Notes: generated from the sequence alone by a model not told the origin. Positions 8,886 to 20,300 are shown, counted from the first letter of the stretch. The stretch: DNA of 64,000 nt from Flavobacterium cheongpyeongense (GCF_003202435.1 NZ_QJHK01000004.1:248001-312000), one strand, 5' to 3'. Made by a program: numbers and translations.

Positions 8886-9581
8886 AATATAAAATATAAG
8901 ACCTAGGTTCATGGTTTTCATTTTAACTTCTTCCCCTAAAACAGTTTTAACATCTTTAAACAAAGGATTCAAACCATAATAAAAATAAATATTCCAGGTA
9001 TTATAACCCGCCGAGATATAAGCACCATACTGAAACCTGTTGAGATCGGGGTTGTTATTGATTGTATAGGTGGTTTCACCATCATCCAAAACAGATTTGC
9101 TGGAGAGAACATAGCTCAATTTTAAACCGGTGTAAATTCTCCAAAACTTATGGCTTTCATAGGTCGAATTCCTCCATCGTAATTCAATTGGCAGATCTAT
9201 TAAATATTGCCTGAATTTGTTTGAAACAAATTCGTTATAGTCGTTAACGCCATAAATTACTGCCCCGGAGCCATCTCTTGAAATGGTTAAATTTTGAAAA
9301 TAATTCTGGTACGTTAATCCCAAACCAGTTGCAATCGCAATTGTTCTTTTTTTATTGATCGGCATATCCCGCAAAAAGCCGGCAGAAATTCCCGCAGAAA
9401 ACTTATCACGCTTAAGACCTTCTGGTGCATCTGACAAAAGATTATACGTAACCGAAAAATAAAACTGATCTTCTCTGTACAAAGAATCAATTTTAACTAC
9501 CGGCTTCACTTCAGGCTTTTCTTCTTGTGAAAAAATATTGAAAAACGATATTAGAAATAAACAACTAAATAATAATCGCAT
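8880..9581 (-). CDS. Outer-membrane beta-barrel protein (porin-like)
   Basis: A 233-aa protein with a signal peptide (MRLLFSCLFLISFFNIFSQ). Alternating hydrophobic/aromatic strands follow and end in an aromatic-rich GLIFYIL, typical of a small outer-membrane barrel (OMP_b-brl family). It resembles the PorT-type barrel group, but I cannot distinguish PorT itself from other members. It lies convergent to the upstream membrane-protein gene. Substrate or role is unknown. Confidence 0.75.
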   Translation of the reverse strand: MRLLFSCLFLISFFNIFSQEEKPEVKPVVKIDSLYREDQFYFSVTYNLLSDAPEGLKRDKFSAGISAGFLRDMPINKKRTIAIATGLGLTYQNYFQNLTISRDGSGAVIYGVNDYNEFVSNKFRQYLIDLPIELRWRNSTYESHKFWRIYTGLKLSYVLSSKSVLDDGETTYTINNNPDLNRFQYGAYISAGYNTWNIYFYYGLNPLFKDVKTVLGEEVKMKTMNLGLIFYIL

Positions 9582-9774
9582 AGTGTGTTTGAGTTAAAAG
9601 GATTTCAGATAAACGTTTTTGAAGTTCATTTATTTGACACACAAATATAATATATTGATATTTGATGAGGCGATTATAATGCGATTATTCTGTTTTCTTT
9701 CGTTAAAAAAATATTTTGTTGCACTATTTTCAACAAAAAGACCCAAAACCAAAGATTTTTATATTTCCGTTTTA

Positions 9775-9782
9775 TACCTTTG
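9775..9782 (+). promoter_or_regulatory. -7 promoter box directly before the small His/Cys-rich gene
   Basis: TACCTTTG fits TAnnTTTG and ends 7 bases before the ATG at 9790. If used, transcription would start at or within a base or two of that ATG (leaderless mRNA), or translation begins at the ATG at 9823. Confidence 0.5.
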
Positions 9783-9789
9783 CAGTATA

Positions 9790-10143
9790 ATGAAAAGAAG
9801 GCAGCTCATAACCGGTTTTTCTATGGCTCTAATAGTATTGTTCTCAATACTGTTTCAGTCTATACACAGTTACAAGCATATTGCAAAACAGCTTTCAGAG
9901 AAAAAATGCCATCATAATTATAAGGATACAAATGGCGAAATTACGCATCAGCATCACAACGATGATTCTTGTGTGGTTTGTCATTTTTCTTTTGGAAATT
10001 ATATTACCCCTGAAAAAATTTCATTTCAGTTTTACAAGATTCAAAAAGAAATCCCTTATTTCATTAGATCTTCTGAAAGTGTTATTACATTTTCAGGAAG
10101 TTTATATACGCTTCGGGGACCGCCTTCTGCCCTGGTTTCCTAA
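9790..10143 (+). CDS. Small His/Cys-rich periplasmic protein of unknown function
   Basis: A 117-aa protein starting MKRRQLITGFSMALIVLF, a signal-anchor or signal peptide. A polar stretch follows, rich in His and Cys (KKCHHNY, THQHHNDDSC, CVVCHF), that looks able to bind metal. The longer open frame upstream (from 9619) is dismissed because the only good promoter box lies at 9775-9782. The TonB-dependent receptor gene follows 145 bases downstream in the same direction, so the pair may act in uptake or sensing of a metal or metal complex (inference). No named family was recognised. Confidence 0.65.
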   Translation: MKRRQLITGFSMALIVLFSILFQSIHSYKHIAKQLSEKKCHHNYKDTNGEITHQHHNDDSCVVCHFSFGNYITPEKISFQFYKIQKEIPYFIRSSESVITFSGSLYTLRGPPSALVS

Positions 10144-10288
10144 GTTTCATAAAACGGAACAAACACTTTTAATTTGATCAAAACTTATTTAGGTTTACTG
10201 ATTTTCATTCTATGAAAATTCAGCAAACTACACTCTCTTTTGATTCAATTTTAAAAAAAAATCCATTAACTATAGTAATCATTTTCAA

Positions 10289-12496
10289 ATGAAAAAAATA
10301 ATAATAGCCCTTATTTTAGGGTTTTCGGGCATACTTTCTGCTCAAAATTCGGTTTCCGGTGTTATAACAGACAATCAAAATCAACCATTGCCGGGCGTTT
10401 CTGTTTATGCACCCGAAGTACACAAAGGCACTACAACTGACATCGACGGAAAATATGTACTGAACAATCTGCCAAACGGAAGTTTACGTCTTGCTTTTTC
10501 TTATGTTGGATATGCCAATCAGAATACAACCATTGCAAAACTGACTAAAGAAAACACACTAGATATAACGCTTTTAGAATCCATCTTAGAAATGGACGAA
10601 GTGGTAGTTTCGACTCCTTTCAATAAATTACAATCACAAAACGTAATGAAAATTGATCACGAAAGCATCAAAACATTACAGCAAAAAGGAACTTCGACTT
10701 TGATTGAAGGTTTGGCAACGATTCCCGGAGTTTCACAAATTTCTACCGGAACTTCTATTGGAAAACCAGTAATCCGAGGACTTAGCGGGAATCGCGTTTT
10801 GGTATATTCGCAAGGTGTTCGTATCGAAAATCAACAGTTTGGAGATGAACATGGTTTAGGTTTAAACGATGCCGGAATCGAAAGTGTCGAAGTAATCAAA
10901 GGACCTGCTTCTCTATTGTACGGTTCTGATGCTTTGGGAGGGGTTTTGTACTTTAATCCTGAAAAATTTGCTGATGCAGGAACTTTCAAAGCCAATTTCA
11001 GCCAAAAATATTTTACCAATACACAAGGAAGTAATTCTTCTATTGGTCTAAAAACTTCTACCGATAACTGGAAATTTCTGGCCCGCGGAAGTTTCAATAC
11101 CCATTCTGATTACAAAATTGCAAATGGCGATCGCGTTACGAATTCACGTTACAATGAAACCGATTTTAAAACCGGAATTGGTTATAGCAACTCGAGTTTC
11201 TCAAGCGTTTTAAGATACAACTATAACAAACTTGATATCGGAATTCCGGAAGAAGGAATCGCTGAACAATCTTCAAGTAAGGACACCCAGTTTCCGAGAC
11301 AGGGCATTTTTAATCATTTATTCAGTTTAAATAATGTAATCTTTTTTGAAAACTCAAAACTGGATGTTGATTTGGGCTACATATCCAATGACCGAAGCGA
11401 ATTCGAAGACAGCAACGACGCTGTCCTGCGCATGAAACTGAATACTTTTAATTACAATGCAAAATATCATTTTCCGAAATTTGGCAAAATTGAAACCATT
11501 TTAGGCGTTCAGGGAATGCATCAGACCAATACAAATTCAGGTGAAGAATATTTAATTCCGAATGCCACTACAAATGATTTTGGTGTTTTCGGAACCGCCA
11601 ATTATGAATGGAACAGCAGCGTTCTGCAAGTCGGATTGCGTTTTGACAACCGAAATGTAACTTCTGAAACTCACGGAACTGAAGGAGAAGAAGGCTATTT
11701 TGAAGCTTTGGATAAATCATTCGACAGTTTTAATGCTTCTTTGGGATACAAAACAAAAATAGCCGAACCATTCACTCTCCGACTAAATGTTGCAACCGGA
11801 TTCAGGGCTCCAAATTTAGCAGAGTTAACCTCAAACGGTGTACATGAAGGAACTAACCGCTACGAAATTGGAAACAGCAATTTAAAAACCGAACAAAACA
11901 TCCAGACTGATTTGAATTTAGAATATAAAAATTCACATTTTGAGTTTTTTGTAAACGGATTTTATAATCACATCAACAATTACATCTACACTTCGCCAAC
12001 CGGAGAAGTTTTAGACGATAATGATGTTTTTGCATATGTTCAGGATAATGCAAAATTATTTGGAGGAGAAGTTGGACTACATTTTCATCCGCACCCGCTA
12101 GACTGGCTGCATTTTGAAACCAGTTTTGAAACCGTTACAGGTAAAAAAGACAATGATGATTACCTGCCTTTAATCCCGGCAAACAACTGGAACAATACTC
12201 TTAGAACCGAATTCAGTATTAAAAACTGGTTCAAAGAAGGGTATGCTTCATTAAATGTTTCCTCGACTTTAGACCAGAATAATGTGAGTGGTTTTGAAAC
12301 GGCTTCAAAAGGCTACACTCTGGTAAACCTGGGTTTTGGAGGAACTGTAAAACTGGGTAAAACTGCCTTTGATGTAAACCTGAACGGAAACAATTTATTC
12401 GATAAAAAATATATTGCGCATCTTTCAAGGCTAAAAACCGATGGAATCCCAAACATTGGGAGAAACATTGTATTGGGAGTAAATTTCAATTTATAA
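10289..12496 (+). CDS. TonB-dependent outer-membrane receptor
   Basis: A 735-aa outer-membrane transporter that uses TonB energy to import a ligand. After a signal peptide (MKKIIIALILGFSGILSAQ) comes a carboxypeptidase-regulatory-like domain (about residues 20-100) containing PLPGVSVYAPEVHKGT. A plug domain with VIRGLSGNRVLVYSQGVRIE and the GPASLLYGSDALGG motif follows, then a 22-strand barrel ending in NIVLGVNFNL. No SusD partner is adjacent, so it is not a SusCD glycan system. The preceding His/Cys-rich protein suggests a metal-related ligand, but that is only contextual. Confidence 0.93.
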   Translation: MKKIIIALILGFSGILSAQNSVSGVITDNQNQPLPGVSVYAPEVHKGTTTDIDGKYVLNNLPNGSLRLAFSYVGYANQNTTIAKLTKENTLDITLLESILEMDEVVVSTPFNKLQSQNVMKIDHESIKTLQQKGTSTLIEGLATIPGVSQISTGTSIGKPVIRGLSGNRVLVYSQGVRIENQQFGDEHGLGLNDAGIESVEVIKGPASLLYGSDALGGVLYFNPEKFADAGTFKANFSQKYFTNTQGSNSSIGLKTSTDNWKFLARGSFNTHSDYKIANGDRVTNSRYNETDFKTGIGYSNSSFSSVLRYNYNKLDIGIPEEGIAEQSSSKDTQFPRQGIFNHLFSLNNVIFFENSKLDVDLGYISNDRSEFEDSNDAVLRMKLNTFNYNAKYHFPKFGKIETILGVQGMHQTNTNSGEEYLIPNATTNDFGVFGTANYEWNSSVLQVGLRFDNRNVTSETHGTEGEEGYFEALDKSFDSFNASLGYKTKIAEPFTLRLNVATGFRAPNLAELTSNGVHEGTNRYEIGNSNLKTEQNIQTDLNLEYKNSHFEFFVNGFYNHINNYIYTSPTGEVLDDNDVFAYVQDNAKLFGGEVGLHFHPHPLDWLHFETSFETVTGKKDNDDYLPLIPANNWNNTLRTEFSIKNWFKEGYASLNVSSTLDQNNVSGFETASKGYTLVNLGFGGTVKLGKTAFDVNLNGNNLFDKKYIAHLSRLKTDGIPNIGRNIVLGVNFNL

Positions 12497-12501
12497 TTTT
12501 C

Positions 12502-12604
12502 TTTAACCGCAAGGTTCACAAGGAAATCACGCCAGGATCGCAAAAGCTTATTTTTAAATTTTGCAATCCCTGGGTGACACCCCTTTGTGTTCTCTGCGGT
12601 TAAA
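12502..12604. repeat. Imperfect inverted repeat between the receptor and prolyl oligopeptidase genes
   Basis: The left arm 'tttaaccgcaaggttcaca' is mirrored by 'tgtgttctctgcggttaaa' about 60 bases later. The ~100-bp unit has no coding capacity. It resembles dispersed palindromic filler seen between genes in many Bacteroidota genomes. Confidence 0.65.
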
Positions 12605-12657
12605 AATTTAATAATCTCACGAAAAATACTATTTTTGTTAAACAGACAAGCGTAAAT

Positions 12658-14766
12658 ATGAAACACAAAATTCTTATAATGGCAATGACTACCGCAGGAA
12701 TTTCATTCGGGCAAAATAAAATTCAGTATCCTGAGACTAAAAAAGGTGAAACTGTTGATGTGTATTTTGACACAAAAGTAGCTGATCCCTACCGTTGGCT
12801 TGAAGACGACAAATCTGATGAAACCGGGGCCTGGGTAAAAGCAGAAAACGAAGTTACTTATGCCTACCTAAATAAAATTCCGTTTCGCGATGCCTTAAAA
12901 GCAAGAATGGAGAAACTTTGGAATTACGAAAAAATAGGCGCTCCTTTTACAGAAGGAAAATTTACTTATTATTTTAAAAATAACGGACTTCAGAATCAAT
13001 CTGTTGTTTATAGAAAAGATCAAAACGGAAAAGAAGAAATTTTTTTAGATCCGAATACTTTTTCGAAAGACGGAACTACTTCACTTGGCGGACTGGATTT
13101 TTCGAAAGACGGATCCAAAGCAGCTTATTCAATTTCTGAAGGAGGAAGCGACTGGAGGAAAGTAATTATCATTGATGCTGTTTCTAAAAAAGTATTAGAA
13201 GATACTTTAGTCGATGTAAAATTCAGCGGTATTTCCTGGTATGAAAATGAAGGTTTTTATTATTCGAGTTATGAAAAACCAAAGGGAAGCGAATTATCCG
13301 CGAAAACAGACCAGCATAAACTGTACTTTCATAAATTAGGAACTTCTCAAAAAGAAGACAAAGTGATTTTTGGAGCCGATCAAAAAAGACGCTATGTGGG
13401 AGGTGGGGTTACAGAAGACAATCATTATTTAGTGATTACCGCTGCCAATTCTACTTACGGTAATGAGTTGTTCATTAAAGATTTAACTAAACCAGACAGT
13501 CCGATTATCTCCATTGTTGACAATTTTAACAGCGATAACAATATTATAGAAAATGAAGGCAGTAAATTGTTTATTGAGACCGATTTAAATGCACCAAACA
13601 AGCGGGTGGTGACAGTTGATGTAAGTAATCCAAAACCGGAAAACTGGAAAGATTTTATTCCTGAGACACAAAATATTTTGTCTCCTTCAACAGGTGGTGG
13701 TTACTTTTTTGCCAATTATACCAAAGATGCCGTTTCCTTGGTGCAGCAATATGATTATGACGGAAAATTAATTCGTGAAATCAAACTTCCTGCTGTGGGA
13801 ACTGCTGGTGGTTTTGGCGGAAAGAAAAAAGAAAAAACGTTGTATTACACTTTTACCAATTACACTACTCCCGGAAGCATCTTTTCGTTTGAGCCAAAAT
13901 CAGGTAAATCTGAAATATACCAAAAACCAAAAGTAGATTTCAAAAGTGAAGATTACGAGTCAAAACAGGTTTTCTACACATCAAAAGACGGTACCAAAAT
14001 CCCGATGATTATTACCTATAAAAAAGGGACAAAACTAGACGGCAAAAACCCTACAATCCTTTACGGTTACGGCGGATTCAATATTAGTTTAACCCCGGCT
14101 TTCAGTATTGCAAATGCAGTCTGGATGGAAAACGGAGGCATTTATGCCGTTGCCAATTTAAGAGGCGGTGGCGAATATGGTAAAAAATGGCATGATGCCG
14201 GAACCAAATTGCAAAAGCAAAATGTGTTTGACGATTTCATCGCTGCAGCCGAATATTTAATCGCTCAAAAATATACTTCATCAGATTTCTTAGCGATCCG
14301 CGGAGGTTCGAACGGAGGTTTGTTGGTTGGTGCGGCTATGACACAGCGCCCTGATTTATTTAGAGTAGCATTGCCTGCAGTTGGCGTTATGGATATGCTG
14401 CGTTACCATACTTTTACTGCAGGAGCAGGCTGGGCTTACGACTACGGAACTGCTCAGGATGACAAAGAAATGTTCGAATACTTAAAAGGATATTCTCCGG
14501 TTCACAATGTAAAAAAAGACGTTCAGTATCCCGCAACTATGGTTACAACAGGAGATCATGATGATCGTGTGGTTCCCGCACATAGTTTTAAATTTGCTGC
14601 CGAATTACAAGACAAACAAACCGGAGAAAACCCTGTTTTAATACGAATTGATGTAAAAGCAGGTCACGGTGCCGGTAAATCGGTTGCTGCGACTATTCAG
14701 GAAAATGTAGACATTCAGGCGTTCACGCTTTACAATATGGGTTTTAAAGCATTGCCTAAAAAGTAA
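12658..14766 (+). CDS. Prolyl oligopeptidase, S9 family
   Basis: A serine peptidase of 702 aa that cleaves short proline-containing peptides. The N-terminal segment [18 protein letters not shown] looks like a signal peptide, so it probably acts in the periplasm. The beta-propeller occupies about residues 70-410. The alpha/beta-hydrolase part carries the nucleophile in RGGSNGG (about residue 550), Asp in DHDDRV (about 635) and His in KAGHGAG (about 669), the complete triad. Length matches the family. Degenerate repeats lie on both sides, so it is probably its own unit. Confidence 0.95.
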   Translation: MKHKILIMAMTTAGISFGQNKIQYPETKKGETVDVYFDTKVADPYRWLEDDKSDETGAWVKAENEVTYAYLNKIPFRDALKARMEKLWNYEKIGAPFTEGKFTYYFKNNGLQNQSVVYRKDQNGKEEIFLDPNTFSKDGTTSLGGLDFSKDGSKAAYSISEGGSDWRKVIIIDAVSKKVLEDTLVDVKFSGISWYENEGFYYSSYEKPKGSELSAKTDQHKLYFHKLGTSQKEDKVIFGADQKRRYVGGGVTEDNHYLVITAANSTYGNELFIKDLTKPDSPIISIVDNFNSDNNIIENEGSKLFIETDLNAPNKRVVTVDVSNPKPENWKDFIPETQNILSPSTGGGYFFANYTKDAVSLVQQYDYDGKLIREIKLPAVGTAGGFGGKKKEKTLYYTFTNYTTPGSIFSFEPKSGKSEIYQKPKVDFKSEDYESKQVFYTSKDGTKIPMIITYKKGTKLDGKNPTILYGYGGFNISLTPAFSIANAVWMENGGIYAVANLRGGGEYGKKWHDAGTKLQKQNVFDDFIAAAEYLIAQKYTSSDFLAIRGGSNGGLLVGAAMTQRPDLFRVALPAVGVMDMLRYHTFTAGAGWAYDYGTAQDDKEMFEYLKGYSPVHNVKKDVQYPATMVTTGDHDDRVVPAHSFKFAAELQDKQTGENPVLIRIDVKAGHGAGKSVAATIQENVDIQAFTLYNMGFKALPKK

Positions 14767-14788
14767 ACTAATAGGTTTGATTGTATTA

Positions 14789-15030
14789 GCCACGACCCGA
14801 GCGATAGCGAATAGGCGAAGCAATTCACGGATTATTTTGTGAGTTCGTGGCTTTGTTTTTAACACAAATTAGCACAAATTTAATTAGTGGAAAATCGTTT
14901 AATTTATGGCGATCTTTTATCTGTGGCTAACTCTTAAACGAAGAATTAGCGAAAATTGGTGTAATTTGTGGTAAATCATTTTAACGACAAAGAAGTAGTG
15001 GAAATTGGTGAAATTCGTGGCAAACCTTTT
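14789..15030. repeat. Degenerate repeat array after the prolyl oligopeptidase gene
   Basis: It begins with a long hairpin (agccacga ... tcgtggct, ending in a T-run, 14789-14856) that may act as a terminator. Several diverged units of the type 'aattagtgg..att..gtgg' follow, for example near 14940-14972 and 14995-15022, spaced roughly 60 bases apart. No ORF is seen. It fills the whole gap before the Gfo/Idh gene. Confidence 0.55.
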
Positions 15031-15062
15031 TTTAAATTTGATAATAATTAAAAAATCCAAAA

Positions 15063-16052
15063 ATGAAAATTATAAAATGGGGAATCATAGGCTGTGGAAA
15101 TGTAACTGAAGTCAAAAGCGGTCCTGCCTTTCAAAAAGCGCCCAACTCAGCCTTGGTTGCCGTCATGCGAAGAGATGCAGCACTTGCCGAAGATTACGCC
15201 AAACGCCATAATGTACCCAAGTGGTATTCGAATGCTCAGGATTTAATAAACGATCCTGAAGTTGATGCCGTTTATATCGCAACACCTCCGTCATCCCATA
15301 AAGAATATACGATTTTGTGCGCCAAAGCAGGAAAACCTGTGTATGTCGAAAAACCAATGGCTCTGACTTTTGAAGAATGCAACGAAATGATCAGCGTTTG
15401 CGAAGAACACAACGTTCCTTTGTTTGTGGCCTATTACAGAAGAAGTTTACCCCGATTTTTAAAAATAAAAGAATTAATCGACGAAGGAAAATTAGGAAAC
15501 ATACGTCACGTAAACTGTGTTTTATACCATCCTTTTGAAGAACGTTATGATGACGAAATCAATCTTCCTTGGACGGTTTTGCCTCATATTTCAGGAGGAG
15601 GGATTTTTGTTGATTTAGCCTGCCATACTTTAGATTTTCTGGATTTTGTTTTAGGTCCGATTAAATCTGTACGCGGACATGCGACTTCACAGTTAAAAGC
15701 GTATCCTGCCGAAGATTCGGTTTCGATGTCTTTTTTATTCGAAAACGGCATTCACGGAACGGGAATTTGGAATTTTGCCAGTTTCGAGCGCTATGACATT
15801 ACTGAAATCGTGGGCGACAAAGGCAAAATAGCTTTTTCAACTTTTGGTGAGGATCCCATTCATATTCAGTATACTAATGGAGAAAAAGAAACTATCACAA
15901 TCGAAAATCCGATCCATATTCAGCAGCCTTTTATCGAAACCGTTATCTCCGACCTTTTAGGGAACGGTACTTCACCATCAAAAGGAATTTCGGGAGCCAG
16001 AACTTCACGGGTTATTGATGAGGTTTTAAAGGAATTTAGAAATTCAAAATAG
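15063..16052 (+). CDS. Gfo/Idh/MocA family oxidoreductase
   Basis: An NAD(P)-dependent dehydrogenase of 329 aa. The Rossmann motif GIIGCGNV (residues 7-14) begins the nucleotide domain, followed by the EKPMAL signature near residue 98 that contains the family's conserved Lys. The C-terminal Gfo/Idh domain includes HTLDFLDF. The substrate is likely a sugar or inositol derivative but cannot be set from sequence. No sugar-pathway genes adjoin. Confidence 0.9.
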   Translation: MKIIKWGIIGCGNVTEVKSGPAFQKAPNSALVAVMRRDAALAEDYAKRHNVPKWYSNAQDLINDPEVDAVYIATPPSSHKEYTILCAKAGKPVYVEKPMALTFEECNEMISVCEEHNVPLFVAYYRRSLPRFLKIKELIDEGKLGNIRHVNCVLYHPFEERYDDEINLPWTVLPHISGGGIFVDLACHTLDFLDFVLGPIKSVRGHATSQLKAYPAEDSVSMSFLFENGIHGTGIWNFASFERYDITEIVGDKGKIAFSTFGEDPIHIQYTNGEKETITIENPIHIQQPFIETVISDLLGNGTSPSKGISGARTSRVIDEVLKEFRNSK

Positions 16053-16060
16053 TAAATTTC

Positions 16061-16149
16061 AGGAGCTATTCCTGCTGTCCGCTGTATCTTTTCATCTGCA
16101 AAAAAGCAGATAAAAAGGATGCCGCTTCCATCAGGGCTAGGGCTTCCGT
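16061..16149 (+). ncRNA. Dispersed structured element, copy 1 (candidate RNA)
   Basis: It shares long blocks with copy 2 at 44361: CCTGCTGTCCGCTGTATC on the left and GGATGCCGCT.CCATCAGGGCT on the right. An inner hairpin (atctttt.atctgc with gcagataaaaaggat) and an outer closing stem (agc..cctg with cagggct) can form. It lies between convergent genes. Whether it is transcribed is unknown. The published flavobacterial Flavo-1 RNA motif should be compared, but I could not confirm identity. Confidence 0.55.
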
Positions 16150-16164
16150 TTTTATAAGAACAGA

Positions 16165-16199
16165 AAAAGAGGATATTCGTAATTTGAATATCCTCTTTT
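16165..16199. terminator. Bidirectional terminator
   Basis: A 14-bp perfect stem (aaaagaggatattc and its complement) with a 7-base loop, flanked by A and T tracts. It sits between the convergent Gfo/Idh and outer-membrane genes and can serve both. Confidence 0.8.
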
Positions 16200-16223
16200 C
16201 TATATAAAAATGTTAGATCTAAA

Positions 16224-17189
16224 TTATAGACTGTATTTTAGTCCAAAAGTCAAACCTACACCAGAAATTCCAACATAAGAACTAATATCGTTCATTGCAT
16301 CATCTGGTCTGGTTGTATCTTTTTCTATATTTGTTGTTGCTGTATTAGGATTAAATAAATAGTGATTTGAATTCGTTGTCAATTTATCTACATATTTAAC
16401 ATGACTTGCTGAATACGAAGCATCTGGTCTAAAAGTAGTTGACGTATATAATTTATCAACTCCATTTTCAGTATACTCTTTTGTTTCTTTAGTATCACCA
16501 TGTACAGTAAAATTACGATACTCCACTTCAGCAAATACAGAAAGATGATTTCCTAACTTATAAGATGTACCAATAGCGGCCATAAAACCTACAGTTGGTT
16601 TTGGCTTTACAACATCTTTAGAAAATGTCTTTAATATTGGTGTCCCGGAAGCATTTGTATAGGTACGGTTAGTTTCGATAGTTAAATCTCCATGAACAGG
16701 AACAATAACACCTACTTTAGTGTAAGGCTCAAAACCTCTGTGTTCTCCTAAAAATAAAACTAAAGCCGGAGACAAATCAAATGCCCTGATCCGGCCTTCT
16801 GCCTTACCAGAAACAAAAGTTGGTCCTGCAGCTACTAATCGGTGAGTAGTTTCAGCCATTTTTTCATTATTCCCAACATAGTAGTTTATACCCATTTCAA
16901 CACCTAAACGTGTATTGAATCTGTATCCTGCTGCCAAAGTTGAACGAAAACCTTGTCCAAAAGATCCATGATTAGCTTCTCTTGAAACTAGGGTTGTACC
17001 GTCTGCTGCGTATACATCATTATTAGGTAGTGTCCCTGAAATAATTGGAAAATCAGTAGCGGCAGTCTGAATGAAGTATGATCCTCCTAATTTAAAATAC
17101 CAGCTTTCTTGTTTTTCTGGTGTTTCTGTTTGCGCCATTGTGGCCATAGAGCAAATCATCAATCCGATTAAAAATAAATGCTTTTTCAT
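16224..17189 (-). CDS. Outer-membrane beta-barrel protein
   Basis: A 321-aa protein with a signal peptide (MKKHLFLIGLMICSMATMAQ) and a mature part starting with WYFKLGGSYF. Successive amphipathic strands include FNTRLGVEMGINYYVG and LSVFAEVEYRNF, and the protein ends in GLTFGLKYSL with the usual C-terminal aromatic/hydrophobic strand. This is the OmpW/OMP_b-brl style of small porin-like protein. No partner gene suggests a substrate. On the minus strand a TAAATTTG box (17304-17297) about 110 bases upstream could be its -7 element. Confidence 0.78.
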   Translation of the reverse strand: MKKHLFLIGLMICSMATMAQTETPEKQESWYFKLGGSYFIQTAATDFPIISGTLPNNDVYAADGTTLVSREANHGSFGQGFRSTLAAGYRFNTRLGVEMGINYYVGNNEKMAETTHRLVAAGPTFVSGKAEGRIRAFDLSPALVLFLGEHRGFEPYTKVGVIVPVHGDLTIETNRTYTNASGTPILKTFSKDVVKPKPTVGFMAAIGTSYKLGNHLSVFAEVEYRNFTVHGDTKETKEYTENGVDKLYTSTTFRPDASYSASHVKYVDKLTTNSNHYLFNPNTATTNIEKDTTRPDDAMNDISSYVGISGVGLTFGLKYSL

Positions 17190-17365
17190 AGTTTTCTTTA
17201 TAAATTTTAATACAAACTTATAATAATTAACTTTTCTTTTTCATAACATTCCTGGTTCAGAGTATGATTATTATTGATTTGAAATTCAATATGAAACAAA
17301 TTTACTATGCGCGCATATTTTTAACCTAAAAATTACATTATCAATTAAATTTTAACTGTTAATTT

Positions 17366-20300
17366 TTAATTGAGTTTGAAATTAATCTGCATTTTTTCTA
17401 ATTCCTGCAGTAATTCAGTTGATATTTTAACTTTTAACCTGCGGCTTGGCATCGTTAACTTTGTAACCACTTTAACCTCCTCAACCTCTTTAACTTCCTG
17501 AATTTTGGCCGCTTCAGAAATAACATCATTATCTTCATTTTCGTCTTCAAAAACAGTGTCTTCTGTTTCTTCGAATTCATTTGTTGTTTCAACCTCAACC
17601 AGACGCTTTACTTTTTCTAACTCCATGATTTCAAAAGTCACAGCATTGTCTCCTTTATAAGCATTAAATAACTGACTCAGTCTATGAATGAATTCAGTCT
17701 GGAGATCTTTAATATTAAGCAACAGAATTAGCTTTTTGGCAAATGTTTCCAAAACATCCTGCAATTGTTTAATCTCAACAAATTGCATTCTTGGCTCCGA
17801 TTTTTTTCCTGTATCGTGATTGACCCAGCCATCCTTAATTAAAATTTTAAAAAACATAAATTTATTTGGCACTAAAAAATGCTGGTACTTTAAATATTCT
17901 TCACCAAACATTCTAAATTCATAACTTTCATCATAACCTTCCAGATTAAACATTGCCCAGCCCTTTCCGTTTTTCGCTACTCTATGTTGAATATTACTAG
18001 TAATTCCGGCAACAGTTAAATGCTTTCCAACATACTGTTCCATATTTTTTAGAGCATCTAATCGGGCATTGCAGAAGTATTTCATTTCAAATCTAAAATC
18101 ATCCAAAGGATGCCCAGAAATATAAATCCCCACTACTTCCTTTTCTCTCGAAAGTTTTTCCATTGTTCCCCAATCCTCACAAGGAGGTATTACAGGCTCC
18201 GAAATCTGTACCTCACTGGTTTCTCCAAACAAGCTTACCTGAGACGAGTTTTCGTTTTCCTGAAACTTTGATCCATAACGCATCGCTTTTTCATAAAACG
18301 TAATTCCGTCTCCATCATCATGAAAATATTGTGCTCTTGTAGTTCCCTCAAACGAATCAAAACCACCAGCTAGTGCTAAATTCTCTATTGCCTTTTTATT
18401 GGCTGCACGCAAATCAATTCGTTTTGCCAGATCAAAAATCGATTTATACCTTCCGTCTTTCCTGCTTTCTACAATTGTTTCTACAGCACCCTGACCTACT
18501 CCTTTGATAGCTCCCATCCCGAAACGAACCGCATAATCATCATTTACGGTAAATTTATAGAACGATTCATTAACACAAGGTCCCAAAACCTGCAAGCCCA
18601 TACGCTTACATTCTTCCATAAAGAACGAAACCTGTTTGATATCATTCATATTATTGGAAAGCACCGCCGCCATATATTCAGCTGGATAATGCGCTTTTAA
18701 ATAAGCGGTTTGATAGGCAATCCAGGCATAACAAGTCGAGTGCGATTTGTTGAAAGCATAACTTGCAAAAGCCTCCCAGTCTTTCCAGATTTTCTCCAGG
18801 ATTTTGGCGTCATGTCCTTTTGCTGATGCCTGTTCTACGAACTTCGGCTTCATTTTATCCAGTACGTCCTTTTGTTTTTTTCCCATCGCTTTTCGTAAAA
18901 CGTCAGCCTCACCCTTTGTAAATCCTGCCAAAGACTGAGACAAAAGCATTACCTGCTCCTGATAAACCGTAATTCCGTAAGTTTCTGAAAGATATTCGGC
19001 ACAGGCATCCAAATCGTACTGAATTTCCTCATCACCATTTTTTCTTCGGACAAAAGACGGAATATATTCCAAAGGTCCCGGACGGTACAAGGCATTCATC
19101 GCAATTAAATCCCCAAAAACAGTTGGTTTCAGATCCTTCATATATTTCTGCATCCCGGGTGACTCGTACTGGAAGATTCCAACGGTTTCACCCCTTTGGA
19201 AAAGCGCGTACGTTTCAGGATCATCAATCGGGAAAGTATCCGGATCCAGTTCTTTTCCGGTTCTGTATTTTACCAGTTTTACAGTATCTTTTATCAGCGT
19301 AAGGGTCTTCAGACCCAGAAAGTCCATTTTCAGCAGTCCGGCACTCTCTGCTACGGAGTTATCAAACTGGGTCACGTATAAATCCGAATCTTTTGCTGTG
19401 GTAACGGGAACATAATTTGTAATATCCGATGGCGTAATGATTACACCACAGGCATGAATCCCTGTGTTTCGCATCGACCCTTCCAGAATTTTTGCCTGCT
19501 GAATGGTTTCTCCTGCCAAATCATCTTCATTGGCAATGCCGATTAATTCCTTAACCCGATCAAATTCTTCTGATGATTTCAGCGCTTTTTTAACCTCATC
19601 TTCACTCTCAGAAATAAAACGTGCCAAATTCCACTTCCCTGGCATCATCGCCGGAATCAGTTTTGCAATTCTGTCGGCTTCAAATAAAGGCAGATCCAGT
19701 ACACGCGCCGTGTCACGAATCGCCGATTTGGTTGCCATTTTACCATACGTGATAATCTGTGCCACCTGTTTTTGACCGTATTTGTTGATTACATAATCCA
19801 TCACACGGCCACGCCCCTCGTCATCAAAGTCGATATCAATATCGGGCATGGATACACGGTCAGGATTTAGGAAACGCTCAAAAAGCAAATCGTATTTAAT
19901 CGGGTCAATATTGGTAATCCCAAGACAGTATGCAACCGCAGAACCTGCAGCAGAACCCCGGCCTGGTCCAACGGAAACGTCCATTTTTCTGGCCTCTGCA
20001 ATGAAATCCTGAACAATTAAAAAGTAACCCGGATATCCTGAATTTGAAATCGTCAATAATTCAAAATCCAGACGCTCCTGAATCGATTCTGTAATTTCGC
20101 CATATCTTCTTTTAGCACCTTCCATCGTAAGGTGACGTAAATATTTATTCTCGCCACGAACGCCACCATCGGCTTCATCTTCAGGAACTACAAATTCTTC
20201 CGGAATATCAAACTTTGGAAGCAGTACATCCCGATAAAGCGAATATCCTTCTACCTTGTCAACAATTTCCTGAATATTGATAATCGCTTCAGGCAGATCG

